Of a stretch of DNA of 39,491 bases, positions 16,113 through 25,327 are shown in pieces. Below the pieces are notes generated by a model. That model did not search any database. It was not told the DNA's origin and saw only the letters and a list, made by a program, of their open reading frames with translations. Made by a program: the position numbers and the translations under genes. Numbering within the stretch: position 1 is the stretch's first letter; each line of letters begins with the position of its first letter. Source of the DNA: Puniceicoccales bacterium (lineage in GTDB: Bacteria > Verrucomicrobiota > Verrucomicrobiia > Opitutales > JAIRKQ01); the NCBI GenBank assembly GCA_031267915.1, contig JAIRYE010000020.1, positions 1-39,491 on the forward strand. Reading direction: 5' to 3'.

Positions 16113-16865
16113 ATGAAAGCCCTTGAAATTAAGCATCTAAAAGTTTCCATTTGCGGGAAGGTTGTCCTGGAGGATTTTTCGCTGAGAATTGCTCCGGGAG
16201 AGATGCACGCATTCCTTGGAAAAAATGGAGTGGGAAAAACTTCTCTGGCGAAGGTGATAGCCGGAGATCCAAATTACGAAATTTTGGATGGCGATATTCT
16301 AATGGACGGAGAAAGTATTATTGGAAAAAGGCCTGATGAAATTGCGCGGCTGGGATTTTTTCTAGCATTTCAAAATCCGGTGGAGATCCCGGGAGTTTCC
16401 GTTGCGAATTTTATCCGCGCCGCGATGCGAGCAAAGTTGCCGAAGGAAGCTCCATTCAGTGCGGTGGATTTTTACAAAGAGCTGTATGCGAAGATGGAAA
16501 TTTTGCACATGGATAGGGCATTTAGCTCACGGTCACTGAATGATGGTTTTTCCGGCGGGGAGAAGAAGCGCTGCGAAATTTTGCAGATGATGATGCTGGA
16601 GCCAAGATATGCGATTTTCGATGAGACGGACAGTGGTCTGGACGTCGACGCGATAAAAATTGTTGCCAGCGCCGTAAACAACATGCGCAGTGAAAATTTT
16701 TCAGCGCTGATAATTACGCACCACAGTAAACTGCTGGAACAGCTGAGGCCAGATTTTGTCCACATACTTTCCGCTGGAAAAATTGCTGCGAGCGGCAGCA
16801 TGGAGTTGGTGGAAAATTTGGAAAAATTTGGCTATGATTTTTTCAGAGAGGGCGAAGGAGCGTGA
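16113..16865 (+). CDS. sufC: Fe-S cluster assembly ATPase SufC
   Basis: ABC-type ATPase of the SUF scaffold complex, energising Fe-S cluster assembly on SufB. The 250-aa protein has Walker [11 protein letters not shown], the Q-loop in [13 protein letters not shown], an ABC signature FSGGEKKR typical of SufC, Walker B with D-loop ([15 protein letters not shown]), and the His switch in IITHHSKLL. The order sufC then sufB is the reverse of the Enterobacterial order but common in other phyla. It is separated by 4 bp from sufB, so the pair is an operon. Confidence 0.96.
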   Translation: MKALEIKHLKVSICGKVVLEDFSLRIAPGEMHAFLGKNGVGKTSLAKVIAGDPNYEILDGDILMDGESIIGKRPDEIARLGFFLAFQNPVEIPGVSVANFIRAAMRAKLPKEAPFSAVDFYKELYAKMEILHMDRAFSSRSLNDGFSGGEKKRCEILQMMMLEPRYAIFDETDSGLDVDAIKIVASAVNNMRSENFSALIITHHSKLLEQLRPDFVHILSAGKIAASGSMELVENLEKFGYDFFREGEGA

Positions 16866-16869
16866 GGCC

Positions 16870-18267
16870 ATGGACAATTTTCAACAGTCAATGGATGAGG
16901 CGAACTTCCGCTGCGACGTAGACTACAAGTACGATGCCGGAGTGGGCCTGAGCCACCAAACGATTGACTACATTTCCGATGCCAAAAATGATGCCGACTG
17001 GATACGAAAATTTCGCCATGCGGCGCTGGAGAAATTCTACGAAACTCAGCTGCCAAAGTGGGTGACGAATGCCGATGTTCACAGTTTAGATTTTTCACGC
17101 ATTCGCTACTACCTCGCCAATGACAGAGCGCCAAAGACTTCCTGGGAAAATGTCTCTCCGGATATAAAAGAAACCTTTGAGCGGCTTGGCATCCCCGAAA
17201 AGGAAAGAAAATTCCTGGCCGGTGTGGAGGCTCAATTTGACAGCGAATTTGCCTATTCTCGCATGCGGGAAGAGCTTGGGAAGCAGGGTGTAATATTCGT
17301 CGATTCGGCGGAGGGCCTCAATAAATTTCCCGAAATTTTTCGTAGATTTTTTGGGACAGTTGTTCCCGTGAGCGACAACAAGTTTAGCGCGCTGAACGGT
17401 GCAGTTTTCAGCGGAGGAAGCTTCGTTTACATTCCCAGGGGCGTTCGGGTCAAACAGCCGCTGCAGGCCTACTTTCGCATCAATGCGGAAAATTTCGGAC
17501 AGTTTGAGCGTACGCTGATAGTTGTGGATGAGGAGGCCGAGGTGACCTACATGGAAGGTTGCACGGCGCCGAAATTCGAAACTTCGACGCTGCATTCTGC
17601 TGTCGTTGAGGTGGTGGCTCTGAAAAATTCAAAGGTCCAATACGTCACTGTGCAGAATTGGTCAAGTAATGTCTTTAACCTGGTGACAAAGCGTGCCGTG
17701 GCACATGAATGTGCAGAAATCAAGTGGATTGACTGCAACATTGGGTCCCGAGTGACCGTGAAATATCCGGCAATTTATCTGAAAGGGAAGGGAGCAAAGG
17801 GAGAAATTTTATCCATAGCGGTAGCTTCCGATGGGCAAATTCAGGATACCGGCGCAAAGGCAATACATCTCGCCGATGGCACGACTTCGAATATTGTTTC
17901 AAAATCCGTCTCCTTCCAGACCGGAATGGCGTCCTATCGTGGGATAGTCAGCATCCCAAATCACCTGAAAGGCTGCAAAAACAATACTCGCTGCGATGCA
18001 CTTCTCGTGAATCCAACCAGCAGGACCGCAACGTTTCCAAAGATCAGCGTTGCCGGAAATGAAAATATTGTCCAGCATGAGGCCAGTGTTTCCAGAGTGA
18101 GTGAAGAGCAAATTTTTTACATGCAGCAGCGTGGAATTCCGGAGGCCCAGGCAATGAGCCTCAGCGTAAATGGATTTATCAATGATCTGGTTAGAGAGTT
18201 TCCAATGGAGTACAGCGTCGAGATGAAGCGGCTAATTGAAATGCAAACGGAGAAAGCGGTGGCATGA
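16870..18267 (+). CDS. sufB: Fe-S cluster assembly protein SufB
   Basis: Scaffold subunit of the SUF complex. From ATG 16870 the protein is 465 aa, normal for SufB. The upstream extension of the frame lies inside sufC and is not used. Recognisable segments are [15 protein letters not shown], the [19 protein letters not shown] region, [30 protein letters not shown], the [16 protein letters not shown] block, and the C-terminal [19 protein letters not shown]...YMQQRGI with conserved His and Glu. No sufD or sufS follows. The next genes are mla transport genes, so the remaining Suf genes must be elsewhere or absent. Confidence 0.96.
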   Translation: MDNFQQSMDEANFRCDVDYKYDAGVGLSHQTIDYISDAKNDADWIRKFRHAALEKFYETQLPKWVTNADVHSLDFSRIRYYLANDRAPKTSWENVSPDIKETFERLGIPEKERKFLAGVEAQFDSEFAYSRMREELGKQGVIFVDSAEGLNKFPEIFRRFFGTVVPVSDNKFSALNGAVFSGGSFVYIPRGVRVKQPLQAYFRINAENFGQFERTLIVVDEEAEVTYMEGCTAPKFETSTLHSAVVEVVALKNSKVQYVTVQNWSSNVFNLVTKRAVAHECAEIKWIDCNIGSRVTVKYPAIYLKGKGAKGEILSIAVASDGQIQDTGAKAIHLADGTTSNIVSKSVSFQTGMASYRGIVSIPNHLKGCKNNTRCDALLVNPTSRTATFPKISVAGNENIVQHEASVSRVSEEQIFYMQQRGIPEAQAMSLSVNGFINDLVREFPMEYSVEMKRLIEMQTEKAVA

Positions 18268-18367
18268 ATACTTTGGCTTCTGCGGTGGCTTGGTGTGTTT
18301 CTTTCGAAAAAACATTCGCCTATTTGTGAAAATTTTCCATCATGCGATAGCCATTGATTTTGAGCAA

Positions 18368-19495
18368 ATGGCAGCTGTTGCAGAACTAAAGTTTACATCG
18401 GGAAATGTTGCCCAGGTGACGATTTCCGGTAGCTGGAGTTTGCGTGAGAAATCCCCACATTTGAAGAGGTGTGAGGACGGAATTAGATCAAAAGCTTCCA
18501 TCGGCGGCATTGCAATTAGAGCTGATAATTTGGAGGCTTGGGATTCCAGTTTAATAAATTTTCTGGTGAAAATTTTGAAAATTTGTGAGTCTAAAAAACT
18601 CAAAGTTGATGTCGGTGGTATGCCAAATGGAATACAAAAATTATTAAATTTGGCGATGATTCAAACCGATGGCGAATTAGAAAGCAGGGAAGAAAAAACT
18701 AAGACCCCGCTGATGTTTTTGCAAACGTGTTTATCCATAGCGTTTCTCCGCTGGAAAAATCTTGTGCAATTTTTCGGGGAAACATGCATTGGGTTTGCTA
18801 CTTTTTTTAGGGGGAAAGCTCACGTTCGGGCGCGTGAATTTTTGGTGATTGTGCAGGAGGTCAGCGTAAAAGCGCTGCCAATCGTTGCGCTGATAAGTTT
18901 TCTGGTGGGATTAATAATAGCATTCATAAGTGTTTTGCAACTGGCGCAATTTGGGGCCGCCATCTATGTTGCGGATTTGGTGGGCATTGCCATGATGCGG
19001 GAAATGGGATGCATCATGACGGGAGTTATAATGTCGGGGCGCACGGGAGCTGCGTTTGCGGCAACAATAGGGACAATGGTTGTCAACGACGAGGTTGATG
19101 CCCTAAAGACAACTGGAATTTCGAACACCGATTTTCTTGTTTTGCCGCGAATATTCGCGCTGACGCTGACCATGCCATTTTTGTGCATGTTTTCCTCGTT
19201 CATAGGCATTCTGGGAGGAATGTGTGCCTCGATTTTTAAAACGGATTTGACAATTATTCAGTATTGCACGCAAACGGTAAATGCAATTTACATAAATGAC
19301 TTTTTTGTTGGAATAGTAAAGGGTGGATTTTTTGGGCTACTAATTGCCACAATTGGTTGCCTGAAAGGTTTAGAATGTGGCCATAGCGCAGAGGATGTTG
19401 GCCTCGCGACGACATCTGCCGTTGTGACGAGCATCACCGCAATTATCACAGCAGATGCGATGTTTGCGATGCTGTTTTCCTCACTGGGTGTGTAA
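18368..19495 (+). CDS. mlaE: MlaE-type lipid ABC transporter permease with N-terminal STAS domain
   Basis: Inner-membrane permease of the Mla phospholipid transport system. From ATG 18368 (375 aa) residues 1-120 resemble a STAS-like domain (VTISGSWSL, LEAWDSSLINFLVKILK, MPNGIQKLLNLA). The rest is a MlaE permease with about five membrane helices and the family motifs KALPIVALISFLVGLIIAF, REMGCIMTGVIMSGRTGAAFAATIGTM-type core and NDEVDALKTTGI. STAS-MlaE fusions are known in several phyla. The 100-bp stretch after sufB could hold a longer N-terminus, since the frame is open from 18236. The stop codon abuts the ATG of mlaF. Confidence 0.9.
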   Translation: MAAVAELKFTSGNVAQVTISGSWSLREKSPHLKRCEDGIRSKASIGGIAIRADNLEAWDSSLINFLVKILKICESKKLKVDVGGMPNGIQKLLNLAMIQTDGELESREEKTKTPLMFLQTCLSIAFLRWKNLVQFFGETCIGFATFFRGKAHVRAREFLVIVQEVSVKALPIVALISFLVGLIIAFISVLQLAQFGAAIYVADLVGIAMMREMGCIMTGVIMSGRTGAAFAATIGTMVVNDEVDALKTTGISNTDFLVLPRIFALTLTMPFLCMFSSFIGILGGMCASIFKTDLTIIQYCTQTVNAIYINDFFVGIVKGGFFGLLIATIGCLKGLECGHSAEDVGLATTSAVVTSITAIITADAMFAMLFSSLGV

Positions 19496-20245
19496 ATGAC
19501 CGCGAAAATATCAGTTAAAAATTTAAATGTCTCCTACGGTGATTATGTTGTGATGAGCGGCATCTCATTCGATGTGCAGCAGGGGGAAGTTTTTTTGGTA
19601 ATTGGGAGAAGTGGGTGCGGGAAAAGCTCACTGCTAAAGTACTTGATGGGCCTCAGGTCGGTTGATAGCGGGACGATCTTCTACGACGGAAAGGACATAA
19701 CTTCCGAAGTGGCGCATGATTTCTACGGGAAAAAAATTGGAGTGCTATACCAGAGTGGAGCACTCTGGAGTTCGATGACACTGGCGGAAAATGTGGCACT
19801 GCCTCTTGAAATGTACACACCACTGGATAAAGATGAAATAAATGAAATAGCTACCCTAAAGCTTTCACTGGTCGGGCTGAAGGGATTCGAAAATTTTTAT
19901 CCATCGCAGATCTCCGGTGGCATGAAAAAACGCGCCGGACTGGCGAGAGCTATTGCTCTTGACCCGGAAATATTATTTTTTGATGAGCCATCCGCCGGCT
20001 TGGACCCTCTTTCCGCCAAGAGATTGGACGATTTGATTATTGAGCTGAGGGAAAGTTTTGGCATGACAATTGTCGTCGTGACCCATGAGTTGGCGAGCAT
20101 TTTTGCAATTGGAACAAGGGCAATTTATCTTGATATTGACACAAAGACAGCCACAGCTCTGGGTTCTCCTCGGGAGCTATTGGAAACCTCCAGGGATAAA
20201 AACGTCATGGCATTTCTTACGCGTGGGACGAAGGAAATAGAGTGA
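19496..20245 (+). CDS. mlaF: MlaF-type lipid ABC transporter ATPase
   Basis: Cytoplasmic ATPase partner of MlaE, 249 aa. Walker A is GRSGCGKSSLL, the Q-loop is VLYQSGALWSSMTLAENVALPL (typical of MlaF), the signature is ISGGMKKRAGLARA, Walker B is ILFFDEPSAGLDPL, and the switch His is in VVVTHELASI. It starts immediately after the mlaE stop. A MlaD substrate-binding gene normally follows in many genomes but is not found here; the next gene encodes a CoA-transferase. Confidence 0.93.
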   Translation: MTAKISVKNLNVSYGDYVVMSGISFDVQQGEVFLVIGRSGCGKSSLLKYLMGLRSVDSGTIFYDGKDITSEVAHDFYGKKIGVLYQSGALWSSMTLAENVALPLEMYTPLDKDEINEIATLKLSLVGLKGFENFYPSQISGGMKKRAGLARAIALDPEILFFDEPSAGLDPLSAKRLDDLIIELRESFGMTIVVVTHELASIFAIGTRAIYLDIDTKTATALGSPRELLETSRDKNVMAFLTRGTKEIE

Positions 20246-20324
20246 TTTTCCCATTGCGGACAAAATTTTTGAATTTGACGGAACAAACCCTCGCATAAGC
20301 AAAAAATATGATTATATCCGGCGT

Positions 20325-21806
20325 ATGAAGGAAATAAAGGCAGAGGACATTGCGGATGTCGTAAAAAATGGTGATTGTGTGGCATTTGGGGGATTCACTC
20401 CGGCTGGGAGTCCAAAAATTATAGCCCCGGCAATTGCGAAAAAAGCGGAGGCGGAACAGGCCGCCGGAAAAGCGTTTCAAATACGCCTGCTTAGTGGTGC
20501 ATCGACGGGAGATTCCATAGATGGGGCCCTGACGCGGGCAAAGGCGGTGCTTTCAAAAACTCCATATCAGACCAATGGCGACATGCGGGATGCCATAAAC
20601 CGCGGTGAGATTCACTTCTGGGACATGCACGTTTCGCACTTTGCTCAGCAGGTGCAGGAAGGCATTTTGGGAGAGATAGATTTGGCAGTAATTGAGGCTG
20701 CAGACATTTCGGAATCCGGAGAAATTCTTCTAACGGCGGCGGTTGGTTTGGCTCCAACATTTTGCAGGTGCGCCAAAAGGATCGCGATTGAGCTCAATGA
20801 ATATCATCCCCGAAAAATTCGTGGATTGCATGATATTTACGAAGTCGATCTGGCTCCAAACACACAGCCGATTCCACTTCGAACAGTTAGGGACAGAATC
20901 GGAACGGAGGTTATTGCGGTGGATCCGGCGAAAATTGTCGGGGTCATAAAAACGCACATGCCGGATCAGGCCAGGCCACTGGCGGATGCCGATGAAGAAA
21001 CAAATAGAATAGGGGAAAATGTGGCGAAATTTTTGGCAGACGAAGTGCGCAGCGGGCGTATTCCCACCCAGTTTCTGCCAATCCAATCTGGCGTTGGAAA
21101 TATTGCAAATGCAGTATTGGAGGCGATGTCAGCGAATTCCTCGATTCCGACATATGCGATGTACTCGGAGGTTTTGCAGGACTCCGTCATAGAGGCGATA
21201 AAATCCGGAGACATATCATTTGCGAGTGCCACTGCTCTGGCTGTCACTGAAAATTGCTTGCAGGAAGTGTATGATAACTATGATTTTTTCAAAACACGCC
21301 TGATTCTGAGGCCGGAAGGGATTTCAAATCACCCGGAAATCGCCCTGCGCCTCGGGTTAATTGGCATAAACACGGCACTGGAAGCTGACATTTGCGGAAA
21401 TGTAAATAGTACCCATGTCCTTGGATCGAAAATTATGAACGGCATAGGTGGTTCTGCGGACTTCGCAAGAAATGCACGCATTTCTATTTTTTCTTGCAAA
21501 TCAACGGCAAAGGATGGAAAAATCAGTGCCATTGTTCCCCTGTGCAGCCATGTTGACCATTCGGAGCACTCCGTCAAAGTTTTGATCACGGAGCAGGGAA
21601 TTGCGGATTTGCGCGGAAAGGATCCTCGGCAGCGCGCACACGCAATCATCGATAATTGCGCGCATCCGGAGTATCGGGATCTGCTCAGGCAATACATGTC
21701 GATAGCAAACGGAGGGCATCAGCCATTTTCTCTGGCAAATGCATTTGGAATGCACGAAGCATTTGTCGAAAATGGAGATATGCGCAAAACCATTTGGAAA
21801 GTATAG
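20325..21806 (+). CDS. Class I CoA-transferase, succinyl-CoA:acetate CoA-transferase type
   Basis: A 493-aa protein of the acetyl-CoA hydrolase/transferase family. It likely moves CoA between succinyl-CoA and acetate, which links acetate handling to the TCA cycle. The GGFTPAGSPK motif near residue 22 and the catalytic Glu282 in YSEVLQDSVIEAI match the family, as do GIGGSADFARNAR and the C-terminal ITEQGIADLRGKDPRQRA. The length and segments fit AarC/SCACT better than the shorter CoA-transferases. Substrate specificity (acetate, butyrate or hydrolysis) is inferred. It starts 79 bp after mlaF and probably ends this plus-strand run. Confidence 0.85.
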   Translation: MKEIKAEDIADVVKNGDCVAFGGFTPAGSPKIIAPAIAKKAEAEQAAGKAFQIRLLSGASTGDSIDGALTRAKAVLSKTPYQTNGDMRDAINRGEIHFWDMHVSHFAQQVQEGILGEIDLAVIEAADISESGEILLTAAVGLAPTFCRCAKRIAIELNEYHPRKIRGLHDIYEVDLAPNTQPIPLRTVRDRIGTEVIAVDPAKIVGVIKTHMPDQARPLADADEETNRIGENVAKFLADEVRSGRIPTQFLPIQSGVGNIANAVLEAMSANSSIPTYAMYSEVLQDSVIEAIKSGDISFASATALAVTENCLQEVYDNYDFFKTRLILRPEGISNHPEIALRLGLIGINTALEADICGNVNSTHVLGSKIMNGIGGSADFARNARISIFSCKSTAKDGKISAIVPLCSHVDHSEHSVKVLITEQGIADLRGKDPRQRAHAIIDNCAHPEYRDLLRQYMSIANGGHQPFSLANAFGMHEAFVENGDMRKTIWKV

Positions 21807-21869
21807 GAAAGCACTCCCCGGCTGATAGGCACCCAGCTGCTGAATTTTGAGCGGGCGTTTCGCTGGAAA

Positions 21870-22727
21870 CTAGAGCGATTTCTCCCCGGAAAGAGTGTCC
21901 TGTGTTCTGTTTCTTACTTCCTCGAATGTGCCTTCCGAGTCGATTTCAAAAAAATCTAAACTGTCTCGCAGGATCTCTATGCACTCACTGATTGACTTTT
22001 TGTAGAGCTGGTATCTGAGCGATGCCGCTTCCTCAGACATATCAGTCGCGCGGAGGGCCGTTTGCTTCTGCCCGAGCTTTGAGGCTTTTTGGTTTTGCTG
22101 TATGGTAGTTGTTCCGCGGAACAGCTGCCTGCTCACACTTGTTTGCTGCGAGACGGAGAAATTTACCATTTTAAAAACTGGCTTTTCCTCCCCTGTGTCT
22201 TCCGCTAACCTATCAATCAGGATTTTTAGAAAATACGCCTGAATTGTGGTGCGCGGGAATCCGTCTATTATGATGCCTCGGGCATTTGCCGGCCTCAGTA
22301 TTTCCCGCATGATTTGTGCGATCACTATGTCATCGCCAACCAGCATTCCCTTTTCCTTCAATTCCTCGCATTCTGGGGTCGTGAGTAGCGAACTAACTTC
22401 CACAGGCTTACTGGAAATTTCAAACACCCTCATGACTGTTATGGTGTTCGTTCCTTTACCGGCACCTGGGGCTCCATTGAGAAAAATTATTTGCCTTGGG
22501 AATTTCAAATTTTTCTCTCCAAATTTGGAGCACAGATCTTCCCACACTCTCTGAAATAGCGAGTATGCCGCCATGGCGTCTTCATTCTTTTCCATATCGA
22601 CGATATTTCTATTGATCATTCGAGAGGCTCCTTTTCCAAGTGCTGCTTTGCATTCAGCTGACATATTTCCAATTCCAAATATAACTAAGGCGATCCCCCA
22701 AATTTTCGCTGATCTTGTTAAGTTCAT
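21870..22727 (-). CDS. Adenylate kinase-like P-loop kinase with N-terminal signal peptide
   Basis: A 285-aa nucleoside-monophosphate-kinase fold protein. The P-loop is FLNGAPGAGKGTN (around residue 87), the NMP-binding segment follows, DGFPRTTIQAYFL is the adenylate-kinase signature, and a late R-x-x-D (RATDMSEEAASLR) resembles the lid-closing motif. The first 28 residues are a short basic start and a hydrophobic core (IWGIALVIFGIG) ending SAECKA, which look like a signal peptide or membrane anchor. About 45 further residues precede the P-loop. Housekeeping adenylate kinases lack both, so this is probably not the essential Adk. An exported or membrane-tethered kinase is the direct reading, and the substrate is unknown. 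On the same strand as glgC. Confidence 0.78.
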   Translation of the reverse strand: MNLTRSAKIWGIALVIFGIGNMSAECKAALGKGASRMINRNIVDMEKNEDAMAAYSLFQRVWEDLCSKFGEKNLKFPRQIIFLNGAPGAGKGTNTITVMRVFEISSKPVEVSSLLTTPECEELKEKGMLVGDDIVIAQIMREILRPANARGIIIDGFPRTTIQAYFLKILIDRLAEDTGEEKPVFKMVNFSVSQQTSVSRQLFRGTTTIQQNQKASKLGQKQTALRATDMSEEAASLRYQLYKKSISECIEILRDSLDFFEIDSEGTFEEVRNRTQDTLSGEKSL

Positions 22728-22802
22728 GATACCACTTACCCATGTTAAAAGATTTTTTGTCCTAAAGAGAATATTTTTTCCGGAAAAGCAATCTTTTATT
22801 TA

Positions 22803-24083
22803 TTAAAAAATTGTATTATCCGGAATTTCGGCGTTGCGTGTGATGCAGAGGATTCCATCCTTGACGCATATGCCATTGCTTTCATATCCGTTTGGTTTGC
22901 CATGTGGCGTCATGTGCACATTTTTGCCGATGCGAGCGTCTTTGTCGATAATGGCATGCTTTATCACTGAATTTTCTCCAATTCCCAGTGGGATTTTGTG
23001 CTGTCCAGTGGATTCGGAAAGATTTTGGCAATCAAAGTAGTCGGCGCCGAACATTAGTACGTTTTCCAGATATGTTCCGCTTCCTATTACTGACCTTAGC
23101 CCCACAACACACCTGATCAGCGTGGCATTTGTTATTATGCACCCGTCCGACAGCAGTGTTCTTTCCATGCGGCAACTATTTACTTTGCAGGCAGGCAGGT
23201 AGCGTGCGCGTGTGTATATTGGGTTTTCCGCGTCGAAAAAATCAAACTCCGGGACAACATCGGTGAGCATGAGGTTTGTGTCAAAAAAAGATTTGACCGA
23301 TCCTATGTCTTCCCAGAATCCATCGAATACGTAGGCATGCATGTTGTATTTTCCAAGCATGCCTGGCAGTATGTCCTTGCCGAAATCGTTTCCATCTCCG
23401 GAAAGTATCTCCAGTAATTTTTTAGCTCTGAAGGCATATATTCCCATCGAAGCGAGGTAATAGGGCGTGTTACTCCTATCTTTTAGGGTATCTCTGACAT
23501 TTGATGCTAGGGCGCAGTGTTTGGCTAGAGGAGGGAGAGTTGGTTTTTCTATGAAATCTTTTATGCGCAGCGAATTATCCACCTGAAGTATGCCGAATTC
23601 GGAAAGTCTATGCTCCGGAACAGCCTTGGTGGCGATCGTCACATCCGCTTGAGTTTGCTGGTGCTTTGCTATAAAATCTGTGAAATTCATCCGGTATAGC
23701 TGGTCCCCCGAAAGAATCAGTATTACGTCATCCGGCTTTGGTTTTATGTACTTTAAATTTTTTCTGACCGCATCGGCTGTTCCGGCATACCACTGCTCTC
23801 CGGAGCTGTTAGTTTGCTCAGCGGAAAAAATTTCAATGGAATGATTCCCGAATGTATCGAATCTGTATGTTGTTTCTATGTGTCTGTGCAGCGACCGCGT
23901 GTGGAATTGAGTTAAAATGTAAATTTTTGAAAATCCAGCATTCAGACAATTGCTTATCGGAATGTCTACCAGCCTATACTTGCCAGCCAGGTGCACAGCC
24001 GGTTTGCAGCGTGTTTTTGTCAGCGGATACAGTCTGTCTCCGCGTCCTCCGCCCATTATAACACAGTAAACATCATGCCGCAT
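22803..24083 (-). CDS. glgC: Glucose-1-phosphate adenylyltransferase GlgC
   Basis: Makes ADP-glucose from ATP and glucose-1-phosphate, the committed step of glycogen synthesis. The 426-aa protein has the nucleotide-binding motif VIMGGGRGDRLYPLTKTRCK, the PAVHLAGKYRLVDIPISNC segment, WYAGTADAV, the SGDQLYRMNF motif, and FIEKP with the sugar-phosphate-binding Lys. The C-terminal left-handed beta helix (SVIGSGTYLENVLM, IGENSVIKHAIIDKDARIG) is complete. The sequence is of the cyanobacterial/plant/PVC type rather than the enterobacterial type, in my reading. No other glycogen genes are in the window. No ribosome-binding site is visible before the ATG, and a TTGACA box lies close upstream. Confidence 0.95.
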   Translation of the reverse strand: MRHDVYCVIMGGGRGDRLYPLTKTRCKPAVHLAGKYRLVDIPISNCLNAGFSKIYILTQFHTRSLHRHIETTYRFDTFGNHSIEIFSAEQTNSSGEQWYAGTADAVRKNLKYIKPKPDDVILILSGDQLYRMNFTDFIAKHQQTQADVTIATKAVPEHRLSEFGILQVDNSLRIKDFIEKPTLPPLAKHCALASNVRDTLKDRSNTPYYLASMGIYAFRAKKLLEILSGDGNDFGKDILPGMLGKYNMHAYVFDGFWEDIGSVKSFFDTNLMLTDVVPEFDFFDAENPIYTRARYLPACKVNSCRMERTLLSDGCIITNATLIRCVVGLRSVIGSGTYLENVLMFGADYFDCQNLSESTGQHKIPLGIGENSVIKHAIIDKDARIGKNVHMTPHGKPNGYESNGICVKDGILCITRNAEIPDNTIF

Positions 24084-24409
24084 TTGGTTACTATGTTTAC
24101 AAATGCCAGAGGAATGTCAATTCTAATACAAAAATGGAATGGCTGATTTTTTTATGTGATTTTTTTTACAAATTTTCACCGGTGACAGCGCAACCTTTCC
24201 CGAATTTTAATTTTCTGGTACATCGCTGCCGCCGAAGATCAGAGGGAAGGACTGGCGGAGAAGTGGATGGAAAGTGGTGAATTAGAAATTTTACGCTGCT
24301 CAGTGTATTTTCCCCCGGGCCAGTCCAGCGGCCATCGACCTGACCGCCGAGCATCGGAGTAGGAAGTCGTAAAACCCTCCCGCGGCGTCACGTAAAAAGC
24401 AGAGTAAAA
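24084..24409. other. 326-bp intergenic region between rpsI and glgC
   Basis: No convincing gene. The left part holds the putative glgC promoter (minus-strand TTGACA, 24120-24115). The right two-thirds are GC-richer than most intergenic sequence here, with several short self-complementary segments (for example GCGG...CCGC around the centre). I compared it mentally with RNase P RNA, tmRNA and SRP RNA and found none of their conserved cores. A structured leader or small RNA remains possible. Confidence 0.4.
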
Positions 24410-24817
24410 TTATCTTTTTGAAAACTGATAGTGCTTTCGCGCGCCAGGTTGCCCAGGTTTTTTGCGCTCCCTGACTCTGCCATCGCGGGTTAGCAGCCCC
24501 GCCTTTTTTAGCGAGAGTCGAAGGGCCGGGTCCATTTTTTCGAGTGAGCGCGATAGGCCCAGCGAAATTGCTCCGACTTGCCCAATTATACCTCCTCCGG
24601 AGGTTTTTATTTTGGCATCGATCTTGTCGACTTTTCCCGTGATGATCAGGGGCGCAAGAATTTTTCGTTCCGCATCATCGAGGCTGCAAAATTCTATAAT
24701 CGACTTTCCGTTTATATCGATTTTGCCACTTCCTTCGCGGATCTTCACGCGCGCGACAGCACATTTTCTCCGTCCGGTTCCACAAAATTCAACGCATTCT
24801 TTTTCTTTTTGTCCCAT
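24410..24817 (-). CDS. rpsI: 30S ribosomal protein S9
   Basis: 135-aa S9 with the N-terminal GTGRRKCAVARVKIREG motif, the GGGIIGQVGAISLGLSRSL middle, and the conserved basic tail KKPGQPGARKHYQFSKR that reaches into the P site. The start at ATG 24817 is supported by an AGGTGAG ribosome-binding site 5 nt upstream that overlaps the rplM stop codon. The central region is shorter than in many S9 proteins but the fold-defining motifs are intact. The rplM-rpsI pair is a classic operon. Confidence 0.97.
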   Translation of the reverse strand: MGQKEKECVEFCGTGRRKCAVARVKIREGSGKIDINGKSIIEFCSLDDAERKILAPLIITGKVDKIDAKIKTSGGGIIGQVGAISLGLSRSLEKMDPALRLSLKKAGLLTRDGRVRERKKPGQPGARKHYQFSKR

Positions 24818-24825
24818 TGCAAATC

Positions 24826-25263
24826 TCACCTGTTGGATTGGATAAGGATTGGCTGCTGCGCTTCGTGAGGATGGCTGCCTCCCCTGTACACCTTTAATTT
24901 GGTCATTAGCTTTTCGGCCAGTTTATTTTTTGGAAGCATCCCGCGGACGGCATGCTCGATCAGGAATTCTGGTTTCCTGCTGCGCATTTTTGCCGCCGAA
25001 ACATACTTCTCTCCGCCCTGATATCCGGAATAGAACATGTACTCCTTGTCTTCATCCTTACTTCCGCTAAGCTTGACCTTCTCCGAATTTATGACAACCA
25101 CGAAGTCCCCGGCATCCATGTGTGGAGTGTACAGCGGTTTGTTGCGTCCGCGCAAAACATTGGCAATCTTCACCGCCAAACGCCCCAGGGCCTTTCCTTC
25201 GGCGTTGAACAGGTACCACTTTTTATTCGCAATATCTTCCACTGTCGCCAACGTCGTTTTCAT
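24826..25263 (-). CDS. rplM: 50S ribosomal protein L13
   Basis: 145-aa L13 starting at ATG 25263 (MKTTLATVEDIANKKW). The frame upstream to 25365 is not needed. Signature segments are WYLFNAEGKALGRLAVKIA, GDFVVVINSEKVKLSG, the KPEFLIEHAVRGMLPKNKL motif and KLKVYRGGSHPHEAQQP. The first residues (MKTTLA) and the motif around the middle resemble Verrucomicrobiota L13 in my memory. Overlapping control with rpsI downstream. Confidence 0.97.
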   Translation of the reverse strand: MKTTLATVEDIANKKWYLFNAEGKALGRLAVKIANVLRGRNKPLYTPHMDAGDFVVVINSEKVKLSGSKDEDKEYMFYSGYQGGEKYVSAAKMRSRKPEFLIEHAVRGMLPKNKLAEKLMTKLKVYRGGSHPHEAQQPILIQSNR

Positions 25264-25327
25264 CAGATGCCTACGCAAGCTAAAGCCGCCTTTCCCTTTG
25301 TCAAATAATTTTTGTAATTTTTCACAA

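Noticed and set aside
16756..16869. Longer SufB starting inside sufC
   Set aside because: The 38 extra codons overlap sufC in another frame. The ATG at 16870 gives a normal SufB N-terminus 4 bp after sufC.
24084..24409. RNase P RNA, tmRNA or SRP RNA
   Set aside because: None of their conserved cores (for example GAGGAAAGTCCG of RNase P, a tag-peptide frame with a tRNA-like end, or the GGAAGGAAGCA loop of SRP RNA) is present on either strand.
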